Shown: positions 43,119-51,897 of the stretch, in pieces
How the letters are laid out: each line of letters opens with the position of its first letter
Numbering within the stretch: the first letter of the stretch is position 1
NCBI GenBank assembly: GCA_019636615.1
Contig: JAHBXF010000002.1
Coordinates: forward strand, 498,001 to 562,000
Direction: 5' to 3'
Length of the DNA stretch: 64,000 nt
Source: Phycisphaeraceae bacterium
GTDB lineage: Bacteria > Planctomycetota > Phycisphaerae > Phycisphaerales > UBA1924
Notes under the pieces: generated by a model
The model's database searches: none
The model's input: the letters and a program-made list of their open reading frames with translations, nothing else
What the model was told of the DNA's origin: nothing
Position numbers and translations under genes: made by a program

Positions 43119-44528
43119 TCAACGGATTCGATCGATGCCGCCCATATATGGACGCAGCGGTTCGGGGACCGTGATGGATCCGTCGGCGTTCTGATGGTTC
43201 TCGATGATGGGGATGAGCACGCGGGGGCTGGCGATCACGGTGTTGTTGAGGCTGTGGCAGAAGGTGGTTTCGCCCTTGCCCGCGGCACCGCCGGGGCGAT
43301 ACCGCATGTTGAGCCTGCGGCATTGGTAGTCGTAGAGACGAGAGGCCGAGTGCGTCTCGCCATAGGCCCCGGCGGGTGTGCCGTCGGCCAATGGCGCGCC
43401 TCGCCCGGGCATCCATGACTCGATGTCGATCATGTCGGCGTTCTTGGGGCCAAGATCGCCCGTGCAGCATTGCAGGAGGCGGTACGGGATCTGCAAGCTT
43501 TGCAGGATCTGCTCGACGTAACCGATCATGACTTTGTGCCACGTGCGGCTCTCGGCCTCATCGGCGCGGCAGATGACGACCTGTTCAACTTTGTCGAACT
43601 GATGGATGCGGTAAAGGCCAGCGGTGTCCTTTCCGGCGGCACCGGCCTCGCGACGGAAGCAGGTGCTGACCGTGACGTATCGCAGCGGGAGCGAGGCCTC
43701 GTCCAGGATTTCATCCATATGGACGCCCATAAGGCCCACCTCGCCCGTGCCGGTGAGGAAGAGGTCGTTGCCGCCGCCGCGATTTTGCTCTTCGATGTGG
43801 TACGCCTGCTCGCGACCCGCGGGGAAAAAGCCGGTGCCCACCATGGCCTCTTCGCGCACCATCACTGGAACGCTCATGGGCGTGAAGCCCTGGCGGTCTG
43901 CCATGAAGTCCATGGCGTAGCGGAGGACCGCCTGGTGAAGCCGCATGCCGGCCCCTTTGAGGACGTAACTGCGTGTGCCGGCGAGTTTGACGCCCCGCTC
44001 GAAATCGGCCAGCCCCAGGTTCCTCACGAGTTCGACGTGGCCCTTGGGTTTGAAGCCCCGCTGCGCCTCGAAAGCCACGGCGGGATCAAAGCCCGGCGGG
44101 TTCCAGCGTTTCACCTCTACATTGTCGTCGCTGGAAGTGCCGACGGGAACATCAGAATCCGGCGGGAGTGGAACTTGCAGGAGGAGTTCGCGCAGTTGAG
44201 GCTCAAGGCCCGCTGCCCGTGCCTCGATCTCTGCGATGTGAGCCTTGAGCGACGCGGGTTTGGCGGTGAGTTCGTCCAACTCCCGCTGGATGGCAACGCG
44301 CTCTTCGGGCGTGGCTTTCTTGAGGGAGCCCTTCAGTTGGCCGATGCGCTGGCCGCTTTCCTTGGCGAGCCGATTCTGCTCGGCCCGCAGAGATTCGATC
44401 TGCGTCTGGGCGGCGCGCGAGGCTTCGTCGAGAGAGAGAATGTGGTCGATATCGACGGATACACCTTTCTTGGCGCAGCCGTCGCGGAACAGGGCAGGGT
44501 TGTCACGAAGTCGTCTCAGGTCGATCAT
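43119..44528 (-). CDS. serS: Seryl-tRNA synthetase
   Basis: The 469-residue class II synthetase has the N-terminal coiled-coil tRNA-binding arm (MIDLRRLRDNPALFRDGCAK, LRAEQNRLAKESGQRIGQLK), motif 2 around STCFRREAGAAGKDTAGLYR, and motif 3 with FCHSLNNTVIASPRVLIPII, followed by YMGGIDRI. Start at ATG 44528 gives the canonical MIDL N-terminus; upstream frame is open but unrelated. There is no Shine-Dalgarno sequence. Divergent from the FHA-ATPase gene. Confidence 0.96.
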   Translation of the reverse strand: MIDLRRLRDNPALFRDGCAKKGVSVDIDHILSLDEASRAAQTQIESLRAEQNRLAKESGQRIGQLKGSLKKATPEERVAIQRELDELTAKPASLKAHIAEIEARAAGLEPQLRELLLQVPLPPDSDVPVGTSSDDNVEVKRWNPPGFDPAVAFEAQRGFKPKGHVELVRNLGLADFERGVKLAGTRSYVLKGAGMRLHQAVLRYAMDFMADRQGFTPMSVPVMVREEAMVGTGFFPAGREQAYHIEEQNRGGGNDLFLTGTGEVGLMGVHMDEILDEASLPLRYVTVSTCFRREAGAAGKDTAGLYRIHQFDKVEQVVICRADEAESRTWHKVMIGYVEQILQSLQIPYRLLQCCTGDLGPKNADMIDIESWMPGRGAPLADGTPAGAYGETHSASRLYDYQCRRLNMRYRPGGAAGKGETTFCHSLNNTVIASPRVLIPIIENHQNADGSITVPEPLRPYMGGIDRIR

Positions 44529-44754
44529 TGGGGGTAAGGATAGATTGGCCGACGCGGGGTGAGCGGCCCGCAGGAGCCGAGTCACGGGAGCGGGGGCGTA
44601 CGTGGCCAGGCCCGGGTCTGCGGCGGTGTCCGTTGCGTGGGGCCGAGTTTCTGGTACTATGCACCCGCGGGGATCGCGTCTGTGGCAGGGATGAGCGGGG
44701 ATGCGGGCAAGTCCTCCCGGCCGGCACGGCACGGGGGGAGAACCAACGACCGTG

Positions 44755-46419
44755 ATGAAGATCAAACTCACAACAATCCAGGGTCAGGCCAGGAGTCTCG
44801 TGCTCGCGCAAGGGGAAAAAGCGACGATCGGACGCGGCCCGGACAACACGATCTCCATCGTCGATGAGCGGGCAAGCCGTCAGCACTGCACCGTTGAGCA
44901 CACCGACGATGGCGACTGGGTCGTTCGAGACCTGGGGTCTCGAAACGGGACGAAGTTGAATCAGGTGCGCATCGATGCCGCGGTGGTGCGTCCGGGGGAT
45001 GTCATCAGGGTTGGGTCTCACGAGTTTATGGTTGAGTTTGTGCCAGATGCCGCGGCCGTCGGCGCTCCGCCAAAGGTCGAGGCACGCCCGCCGGAAGCAG
45101 ACCGACGCCGGCGGTCAGACTTAAAGCCCGCGCCGGCCGCCGCCGATTCGCCGTGGCTTGGAGAGTTGCTGCAGGCGCTTGACAACCTGCCCCCCGCGGG
45201 GCCGCCCGAAACGCTGAGCATCATCGATGCGCACGGCAAACCCACCGACGTGCTCAGCGGATCTGCCGACGGCCCGACCGCGCTGCGACTGTGTCTTCAA
45301 CTGGCGAGCAAGGCCCGCGCGACAGACCTGCACTTCGAGCCCAAGGGCGAACGGGCCAACGTGCGCATGCGCGTAGACGGGGACATGATCTCGCTGGTTG
45401 AGATACCCAAGCGTGTGGGCGAGGTGCTTTTCGGTGTGGTGAAGGCGGCGTGCCACATGCACGTGGCGGGGCGTGACGCGGTGCAGGAAGGGCATTTTTC
45501 GGCCCAGTTTGAAGACAGGCGCGTTGAATACAGGATCAGTTTCACGCCCTCGATGTACGGGCAGAAACTCGTCGTGCGCGTGCTCGACCAGCGTGGCTCG
45601 CCCCGTTCGATCGGCGAGTTGGGCATGGTCTCATACATGGAAGACCGCATCCGCCACGTGTGCGAGCAGGACAGCGGCCTCATTCTGACCTGCGGCCCGA
45701 CGGGCTCGGGCAAAACCACAACCCTCTACACGGCGATTCGTTCGATCGACCGGGTGACCCGCAACGTCATCACCATCGAGGACCCGGTCGAATATCAACT
45801 CGACCACGTGACGCAGATCCCCATCGACGAGCACAAGGGCAACACCTTCGGGTCGTTGCTGCGCAGTGTGCTGCGGCAAGACCCCGACGTGATCCTGGTC
45901 GGCGAGATCCGCGACGAGGAGACCGCGAGAACAGCGATGCAGGCCGCGCTGACCGGGCACCTGGTCTTCTCAAGCGTTCACGCGAAAGAGTCCATCTCGG
46001 CCGTCTTCCGGTTGCTCGACCTGAAAGTGGAACCGTACCTGGTGGCCAACTCGCTCAACCTGGTGCTGGCGCAGCGGCTGGTGAGGGTGCTATGCCCCAC
46101 GTGCCGCAGGCCAACCCCGGTCTCTCCCGGGCAGGCGACCCGGATCGGTCGTTTTCTGCAGGGCAAATCGCAGGTGTACACCGCCACGGGGTGCGCCAAG
46201 TGCCTGCGCACCGGGTATCGCGGCCGGCGAGCGATCTTCGAACTGCTCGACTTCAACGATGAACTTCGAGACATCGTGCTCACGTCGCCCTCGATTGTCG
46301 CGATGAAAAAGGTGATCGAGCAGGGGCTCTTCACCACGCTGCAGCAGTTCGGGTGGAGGCTGGCCGCGGAGGGCGTGACGTCGCTCGACGAGGTAGACCG
46401 CGTCGCGGGGATCGGGTAA
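44755..46419 (+). CDS. FHA-domain fused GspE/PilB-type secretion ATPase
   Basis: The 554-residue protein has an N-terminal forkhead-associated domain at residues 1-100, with all key boxes intact (GRGPDN at 27-32, SRQH at 41-44, GSRNGT at 61-66), so phosphothreonine binding is plausible. After a linker comes a type II secretion/type IV pilus ATPase: Walker A GPTGSGKTTT, the Asp box IEDPVEYQL, Walker B ILVGEIRDEETA, the His box TGHLVFSSVHA, and the tetracysteine zinc motif CPTC / CAKC. The usual GspE N1/N2 domain is replaced by FHA. It is followed closely by xseA and, two genes on, by a prepilin peptidase. The start ATG follows a GGGGGAG tract at loose spacing. Confidence 0.9.
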   Translation: MKIKLTTIQGQARSLVLAQGEKATIGRGPDNTISIVDERASRQHCTVEHTDDGDWVVRDLGSRNGTKLNQVRIDAAVVRPGDVIRVGSHEFMVEFVPDAAAVGAPPKVEARPPEADRRRRSDLKPAPAAADSPWLGELLQALDNLPPAGPPETLSIIDAHGKPTDVLSGSADGPTALRLCLQLASKARATDLHFEPKGERANVRMRVDGDMISLVEIPKRVGEVLFGVVKAACHMHVAGRDAVQEGHFSAQFEDRRVEYRISFTPSMYGQKLVVRVLDQRGSPRSIGELGMVSYMEDRIRHVCEQDSGLILTCGPTGSGKTTTLYTAIRSIDRVTRNVITIEDPVEYQLDHVTQIPIDEHKGNTFGSLLRSVLRQDPDVILVGEIRDEETARTAMQAALTGHLVFSSVHAKESISAVFRLLDLKVEPYLVANSLNLVLAQRLVRVLCPTCRRPTPVSPGQATRIGRFLQGKSQVYTATGCAKCLRTGYRGRRAIFELLDFNDELRDIVLTSPSIVAMKKVIEQGLFTTLQQFGWRLAAEGVTSLDEVDRVAGIG

Positions 46420-46423
46420 AGGC

Positions 46424-47980
46424 GTGGGCAGGCTTCCATTCAACTTCAAGAAGTCGGCGCAGGCGGCCGCCACACCGCCACCTCAGGACTCACCGTTGAC
46501 GGTGACGCAACTGGCCGCGCGCATCGATGACGCGCTGCGCCGGGGGCTGCCCGAAGCGGTGCGTTTCGTGGGTGAGGTGAGCGGCCTGCGCGAACGCACG
46601 CACTGGTACTTTGACCTGAAAGACGCCGGCGCAGTGGTGAACTGTGTGATGTTCCAGTCCGCCGCGAAGAAGGCCGCGTTCACCCCTTCCAACGGTCAAC
46701 AGGTGTTGGCGCGGGGCCGTGTGGAGTTTTACGCGCCCGGCGGCAAGGTCTCTGTCATTATCGAACGGCTTGAGCCGCTGGGCGCCGGCGCACTGGAACT
46801 GGCGTACAGGGCGTTGTGCGATGAACTGCGCACGCTGGGTTGGTTCGCCCCGGAACGCAAACGCCAGTTGCCCTTTTTCCCACGAAAAATCGCCGTGATC
46901 ACAAGCCGCACAGGCGCCGCCCTGCAGGACGTGCTGGCGACGATGCAGCGACGGTGCCCCGCGGTGGAGGTGCTGATCGTGGACTGCCGGGTTCAGGGCG
47001 CTGGCGCCGCGGCGGAGGTCGCCGCGGCCATCGACCACGTGGGCGCAAGGGCGGCGATCTATGGGGTAGATGCCATCCTTGTGACCAGGGGCGGGGGATC
47101 GATGGAGGACCTGTGGGCCTTCAACGAGCGCATCGTGGCCCAGGCGATCGTCGCCTGCCCGATCCCGGTGGTCGCCGCCATCGGCCACGAAACCGACACC
47201 ACGATCGCCGAACTGGTCGCCGACGAACGCGGGGCCACACCCACCCAAGCTGTGATGCGCATGACGCCGGATCGCGCCGCGCTGGCAGAGCAGGTGTCGT
47301 CCCTGAGCACGAGGCTCACGGGCAACACCCGGCGCACTCTTGAGTTGTACTCGCGCCGATTGAGGGCCTGCACCTCGCGACCGATCTTCGAGTCGCCCCG
47401 CAGGGTCTTCGATGCGCCGGGGTCAACCGTTCGGTCACTCTCGGCCCGGCTGGTGTCCGGCGTTCGCGGGCTGCTTTCGCGCCGTGCTTCACAGACCGAC
47501 CGCTTTTCGGCGGTGCTCGAGAGGCATCGTCCCGGTCCTGCCCGGGCTCGCGTGCTGGCTCGCCTGGCCGAGTTGGCCTCTCGCCTCAGGGCCGCGCAGA
47601 AGATCGAACGACGGCGGGACAGAGTGGAAGCCATCGCCCAGCGTTTGACGCGGGGCATAGAGGTTCAGATATCCCGGGAGGCCTCGGCGGTCGATGCTGT
47701 GGCGCGTCAGTTGGGCGCGGTAGGTCCGATGCAGGTGCTGGAGCGGGGTTATTCCGTGACGCTGCTCAAGAGCGGCGGCCTGCTCAAGTCGTCCGATCAG
47801 GTGCGGCCGGGAGATGGCATCATCACTCGGCTGGCGGCCGGGGAGGTGGAGTCGGTCGTCGGGAGTTCCGCCCAGGCCCCCCCCGTGCGTGGCACGGCCA
47901 TCGAGCGAGGGCCTTCGAAACGCACACGCAGAAAGATCCAGGACACCGACACGCCCGGGCTCTTCGGTCTGGACGGATGA
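46424..47980 (+). CDS. xseA: Exodeoxyribonuclease VII large subunit
   Basis: Catalytic subunit of ExoVII, which degrades single-stranded DNA. The 518-residue protein has an OB-fold N-terminus (VGEVSGLRERTHWYFDLKD), the core LPFFPRKIAVITSRTGAALQ, VTRGGGSMEDLWAFNERIVA, IGHETDTTIAELVAD and ATPTQAV boxes, a long Arg-rich coiled coil and the C-terminal LERGYSVTLL domain. Start is a GTG at 46424, 4 bp after the stop of the ATPase gene. Overlaps xseB by 4 bp (ATGA). Confidence 0.94.
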   Translation: MGRLPFNFKKSAQAAATPPPQDSPLTVTQLAARIDDALRRGLPEAVRFVGEVSGLRERTHWYFDLKDAGAVVNCVMFQSAAKKAAFTPSNGQQVLARGRVEFYAPGGKVSVIIERLEPLGAGALELAYRALCDELRTLGWFAPERKRQLPFFPRKIAVITSRTGAALQDVLATMQRRCPAVEVLIVDCRVQGAGAAAEVAAAIDHVGARAAIYGVDAILVTRGGGSMEDLWAFNERIVAQAIVACPIPVVAAIGHETDTTIAELVADERGATPTQAVMRMTPDRAALAEQVSSLSTRLTGNTRRTLELYSRRLRACTSRPIFESPRRVFDAPGSTVRSLSARLVSGVRGLLSRRASQTDRFSAVLERHRPGPARARVLARLAELASRLRAAQKIERRRDRVEAIAQRLTRGIEVQISREASAVDAVARQLGAVGPMQVLERGYSVTLLKSGGLLKSSDQVRPGDGIITRLAAGEVESVVGSSAQAPPVRGTAIERGPSKRTRRKIQDTDTPGLFGLDG

Positions 47981-48270
47981 CCCTCCGGGGGCTACGTTCT
48001 ATTCGCGTGACCAGCGGAAAACCAACCAAGCAGCCGTCCTCCCCCGAGTCGATGTCCTTTGAGCAGGCCCTCGAAGGGCTTGAGTCGATCGTGGAACGCA
48101 TCGAACGAGGGGAAGTCGGGCTCGAAGAGTCCATCGCCGAATACGAGCGGGGCGTGGCGCTCATCAAGAGATGCCGGGAGATTCTGGGGCGTGCCGAGCA
48201 ACGTGTCGAAGAACTCAACAAGCAGGCCGCGGGTCTGACGCAAGAAACCACCGAGCCCGACCGCCGCTGA
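47977..48270 (+). CDS. xseB: Exodeoxyribonuclease VII small subunit
   Basis: The 97-residue product has the XseB core MSFEQALEGLESIVERIERG then LEESIAEYERGVALIKRC, a two-helix protein that binds XseA. About 25 residues precede the core; an internal ATG at 48052 would give the usual length, but the ATG at 47977 overlaps the xseA stop in the ATGA pattern expected for coupled subunits. Confidence 0.9.
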   Translation: MTLRGLRSIRVTSGKPTKQPSSPESMSFEQALEGLESIVERIERGEVGLEESIAEYERGVALIKRCREILGRAEQRVEELNKQAAGLTQETTEPDRR

Positions 48271-48285
48271 GAAAGCCCCCGACCA

Positions 48286-49668
48286 GTGCCACACGACTTC
48301 GCGAGTTCCAACCAGACCATCGAGTTCTTCCTGGCTGCGTTCGAGGTGGTCCGGGTTCTCTTTGTGATGGCCTTCGGCGCGTGCCTTGGTTCGCTGGTGA
48401 ACGTGCTGGTATACCGGATGCCGCTGGGCCTGGGGGTGGTGACGCCCGCCTCTCGCTGCCCCGGTTGCGAGACGCTCCTGACATGGCAGGAGAACATCCC
48501 CATTGTCGGGTGGCTCATGCTCCGGGGGCGTTGCCGCTTCTGCCGCACGCCGATCTCGCCAGAATACCCGATCGTGGAAGCGTTCCTCGCGTTGCTTTTC
48601 GGCGCGACCTATGCGCTGCTGTACGCCGATGGCGGCACCTTTCTTGGCGCCTGGCTGCGAGGGTGGCAGCCCGAGTGGGGCCTGAGCGGGTTCGCCGCGA
48701 CGTGGCCGGTCTTTGTCGCCGTGCTGGTGCTCTGGACGTGCCTGACCGCCGCCACGCTCATCGATGCCCGCACGTTTCACATCCCTATGTCGTTGACCAC
48801 GGTCCCGGTCTGTGTGGCCGTGATCGCCCATCCGCTCACGGTCTGGCTCTTGCCGATGACCAACAACAGAGGGCTGCGCGTTGCCGATGGGTGGACATGG
48901 CTCGTGGCATCGCCCGGCGCGGCATCGTGGGGTTGGGTCGGCGCGGCCATCGGCGGCATCGCTGGCATCGCCCTCTCGTGGGGCCTGCTCGCCGGCGGGC
49001 TCATCAAGCGCAGCTTTGCCGACTTTGACCATTGGGCCCAGGCGCACATCAAAGAGCACGAGGGCCGCCGCAGCGATTCGCCCGAGCCGGACTCGCCTGG
49101 TCTGGGCGAGGAATCCCCCGAAGGCCCAGACCTCTGGACGAAATACCCGCACGCCAGACGCGAGATGCTGCGTGAGTTGTTCTACTTGGCGCCCGCGATA
49201 GGCCTTGGTTTTCTGGGTGCCGCTGTGGGCGTTCATTTGGCGGGGCCGTGGTCCTTCGACATTGTCTCAGGCGCTCACCTGCCCGCAACGCCAGTGCCGC
49301 TGTGGCTCGATGCGCTCTGCGGATGTTTGATGGGCTATCTGGTCGGTGGGGGGGTGGTCTGGCTCTGGCGCATTCTGGGCTCTCTCGGAGTTGGGAAAGA
49401 GGCTCTGGGAATGGGCGATGTCCACCTCATGGCCGCGGTGGGGGCATGCCTGGGCTGGATCGACGCCGTACTGGGATTTTTCGCGGCGGCCTTCGTGGGC
49501 GTCTTCTGGACGCTGTTGACCAAACTCACGTCCGGCAGGCTCGACAGGGCCATGCCCTTCGGGCCGTATCTGGCCATCGGTACCGTGCTGGTGTGGTTCT
49601 GCAAGCCGCTCATCGAGAGGCTCCTGGGGGTGATACTGCGTGCCGAGTATCCGATTTCATTGCCCTGA
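48286..49668 (+). CDS. Prepilin peptidase (type IV leader peptidase) with long internal insertion
   Basis: The 460-residue membrane protein has the zinc module (CPGC at 58-61, CRFC at 83-86) and the two catalytic aspartates of the GXGD family, Asp160 (LIDARTFHIP) and Asp378 (GMGDVHLMAAVGA). It processes prepilin-like proteins such as those encoded at 14773 and 56592. It is far longer than the usual 250-290 residues, because of extra helices and a charged loop at about residues 240-300. GTG start at 48286, 15 bp after xseB. It sits in the same run as the FHA-ATPase gene, consistent with one secretion or pilus system. Confidence 0.9.
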   Translation: MPHDFASSNQTIEFFLAAFEVVRVLFVMAFGACLGSLVNVLVYRMPLGLGVVTPASRCPGCETLLTWQENIPIVGWLMLRGRCRFCRTPISPEYPIVEAFLALLFGATYALLYADGGTFLGAWLRGWQPEWGLSGFAATWPVFVAVLVLWTCLTAATLIDARTFHIPMSLTTVPVCVAVIAHPLTVWLLPMTNNRGLRVADGWTWLVASPGAASWGWVGAAIGGIAGIALSWGLLAGGLIKRSFADFDHWAQAHIKEHEGRRSDSPEPDSPGLGEESPEGPDLWTKYPHARREMLRELFYLAPAIGLGFLGAAVGVHLAGPWSFDIVSGAHLPATPVPLWLDALCGCLMGYLVGGGVVWLWRILGSLGVGKEALGMGDVHLMAAVGACLGWIDAVLGFFAAAFVGVFWTLLTKLTSGRLDRAMPFGPYLAIGTVLVWFCKPLIERLLGVILRAEYPISLP

Positions 49669-49827
49669 GCGAACGGGCGGCATTGATTGAGGGTGACAGC
49701 CACCCTGCCGGTCGCAAAGATTCAAGAGAATTTGCCCTTTTCGGGCTATCGCGCCGATAACATCCTGCCGCGCAGGGGCGATGTCGCCCCACGGATCACG
49801 ATCACTTTTTAATCAGGGACGACCCAC

Positions 49828-50496
49828 ATGGGACGCACGGGCATGATGCACAAGTTCGGTATGTGTGCGGCTATTCTTGTCAGCATGGGTTTCCTTCTGG
49901 GCGGGTGCAAAGCCGACCAGAAGCGAGCCGCAGCGGCACAGGCCGAGGCGCAGGAGTACCGCGAGAAAGTCGCGACGCTCGAGCAGGCCAACCGCGACAA
50001 GGACTCCAGAATCGCAGACCTTGAGAACCGCCTCGCCACGATGCAGCAGGCACAGCAGGCCGCGCCGCCCCCGGTCACCACGTTCAATCCAGGGAGCGGC
50101 GGAAACACAGGCTCGATGAGCGGCAGCCGGGAGTTCTCCAATGACTCGCAGGGGCGGCCCCGTGCGCTGCTCTCGGGCGACATTCTCTTTGATTCCGGGC
50201 GAGCCACGTTGAAGTCCTCCGCCAGGCAGCGCCTCGACACGCTGGCGAACGAAATCAAGCGCAACTACGCCGGCCGCACAGTGCTTGTGGAAGGGCACAC
50301 AGATACCGATCCCATCCGCAAGTCATCCTTCGGGAGCAATCAGGCCCTGAGCGAGGCGCGGGCCCAGGCGGTTCGCCAGTACCTCATCCAGAAGGGCATC
50401 AGTTCCAACCGGATCGAGGCTGTGGGCTACGGCTCTTCGAGGCCGCGATCTACCAAGGCTGCGAGCCGCCGCGTTGAGATCGTCATCACGAACTGA
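49828..50496 (+). CDS. OmpA-family (Pal-like) outer-membrane lipoprotein
   Basis: The 222-residue protein has a lipoprotein signal with lipobox LGGC (Cys27). A coiled-coil stretch (residues about 35-75, rich in Ala/Gln/Glu) follows, then a Gly/Ser/Pro linker and an OmpA_C domain: LFDSGRATLKSSARQRL, VEGHTDTDP, SEARAQAVRQYL, AVGYGSSRP. It is predicted to tether the outer membrane to peptidoglycan. Single gene with its own terminator. Confidence 0.92.
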   Translation: MGRTGMMHKFGMCAAILVSMGFLLGGCKADQKRAAAAQAEAQEYREKVATLEQANRDKDSRIADLENRLATMQQAQQAAPPPVTTFNPGSGGNTGSMSGSREFSNDSQGRPRALLSGDILFDSGRATLKSSARQRLDTLANEIKRNYAGRTVLVEGHTDTDPIRKSSFGSNQALSEARAQAVRQYLIQKGISSNRIEAVGYGSSRPRSTKAASRRVEIVITN

Positions 50497-50523
50497 ACCA
50501 ACATTCAGCCGCAGAGCAGGTCA

Positions 50524-50551
50524 CAGGCCGGGCGAAACCCCGGCCTGTTTT
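50524..50551 (+). terminator. Rho-independent terminator after the OmpA-like gene
   Basis: CAGGCCGGG and CCCGGCCTG form a 9-bp stem closed by a 6-base loop and followed by TTTT. It begins 28 bp after the stop codon. Confidence 0.8.
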
Positions 50552-50687
50552 CGTGCGCCCACCGAGATGACCGAGAAAGACTGAATCCGCCCGTGCCTCG
50601 CCCTCGAACTCAAGGCACACGCGATGTCTGATTGGCATCGATGGGCATACCGCCCCGTTCCCGTGAGAAACACACAAGGAGACTGAA

Positions 50688-51635
50688 ATGAACAACGTGC
50701 TGAGCATGGTGGGTGTCGTTGCGCTGTGCGCTGGGCTCGCGGTTGCGGGTGATACCAAGGCAGCGTCGTGCGGGGTGTCAGAACCGGCCGCGGCCTCGAT
50801 GGGCGTGATGGCGGGCGACATCGTTGAAACCGCTGTTGCCGCCGGCCAGTTCAAGACGCTCGTCGCCGCGGTTCAGGCCGCGGGCCTTGTCGAGACGCTC
50901 AAGGGCAAAGGCCCGTTCACCGTCTTTGCCCCGACCGACGAGGCTTTCGCGAAACTGCCCAAGGGGACGGTTGAGTCGCTGCTGCTTCCCGAGAACAAGG
51001 CCAAACTGGCAGCGATCCTGACCTACCACGTTGTTCCCGCCAGGGTCGTCGCGGCCGATGTCAAGGCCGGCGCGGTTGCCACCGCCAACGGCCAGCGGTT
51101 TGATGTGCGAGTGCAGGACGGCAAGGTCACGGTCGACAACGCGAACGTGGTGAAGACCGACATTCTGTGCTCCAACGGCGTGATCCATGTCATCGACACC
51201 GTGATCCTGCCCAGCGACAACGACATCGTCGACACTGCGGTGGCGGCTGGGCAGTTCAAGACCCTCGCCATGCTTCTCGACCGCGCCGGATTGGTTGAAG
51301 CGCTCAAAGGCGACGGGCCTTTCACGGTCTTTGCACCGACCGATGACGCGTTCGCCAAACTCCCCAAGGAAACAGTCGAGAGCCTGCTCAAGAGCGAGAA
51401 CAAAGAGACACTGGCCTCGATTCTCAAGTTCCATGTGATCCCCGGCCGCGTCTTCTCCGACACTGCCGCCAAGGGCGCCAGCGTGGCAACACTCCAGGGC
51501 CAGAAGGTCACCACCAAGAGCGAGGGTGGCAAGGTGCTCGTGCAGAACGCCACGGTGCTGGGCGCCGACATCGACTCGACCAACGGTGTGATCCATGTCA
51601 TCGACACCGTGATCCTGCCCCCGGCCGGCAAGTAA
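50688..51635 (+). CDS. Exported protein with two fasciclin (FAS1) domains
   Basis: The 315-residue protein has a signal peptide (residues 1-20, AGLAVAG) and two FAS1 domains at about residues 43-175 and 180-313. Each contains [15 protein letters not shown], [17 protein letters not shown], a YHVVP/FHVIP box and [16 protein letters not shown]1 proteins mediate adhesion or cell-surface contacts; mycobacterial MPT70/83 are members. AAGGAG lies about 7 bases before the ATG. The two halves are so similar that a 33-bp stretch (51180-51212 and 51588-51620) is identical. The next genes encode a sigma factor and an RskA-like anti-sigma factor. Confidence 0.94.
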   Translation: MNNVLSMVGVVALCAGLAVAGDTKAASCGVSEPAAASMGVMAGDIVETAVAAGQFKTLVAAVQAAGLVETLKGKGPFTVFAPTDEAFAKLPKGTVESLLLPENKAKLAAILTYHVVPARVVAADVKAGAVATANGQRFDVRVQDGKVTVDNANVVKTDILCSNGVIHVIDTVILPSDNDIVDTAVAAGQFKTLAMLLDRAGLVEALKGDGPFTVFAPTDDAFAKLPKETVESLLKSENKETLASILKFHVIPGRVFSDTAAKGASVATLQGQKVTTKSEGGKVLVQNATVLGADIDSTNGVIHVIDTVILPPAGK

Positions 51636-51651
51636 TCAAAGCCCTTTTCCC

Positions 51652-51705
51652 GAGACCAGTCCTGGTCTCATCCCGGCGGCCGGGTGGCCGAAACGCCACC
51701 CGGCC
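51652..51705 (+). terminator. Two adjacent hairpins after the fasciclin gene
   Basis: GAGACCAG-tc-CTGGTCTC (51652-51669) is followed by the 11-bp stem GGCCGGGTGGC/GCCACCCGGCC with loop CGAAAC (51678-51705). There is no clear T run, so termination is likely but not certain. Confidence 0.55.
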
Positions 51706-51897
51706 TCTTCCATGACTTCCACTGGGTGTCAACAGGCTTGTTCACCGATGTCCGGCCGGGCAGCGCCGGCAACCAGGGCAAGGCGGCAGGCTTCGCGGGG
51801 TCCGCTGGTGCTCGCTATCGCCGAGGAAAGTCGGCCTGGCGCCGGCGAGACTGCCTCAGCCATTCCGCGATTGGTCCGACCGAAACACTCCCCAGAC

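Noticed and set aside
49690-49706. Hairpin AGGGTG-acagc-CACCCT after the prepilin peptidase as terminator
   Set aside because: Short stem and no T run follow it.
51712-51897. N-terminal extension of the sigma factor from ATG 51712
   Set aside because: Low-complexity Ala/Arg/Pro-rich sequence with no Shine-Dalgarno sequence and starting directly after a terminator-like hairpin; kept only as an alternative start.
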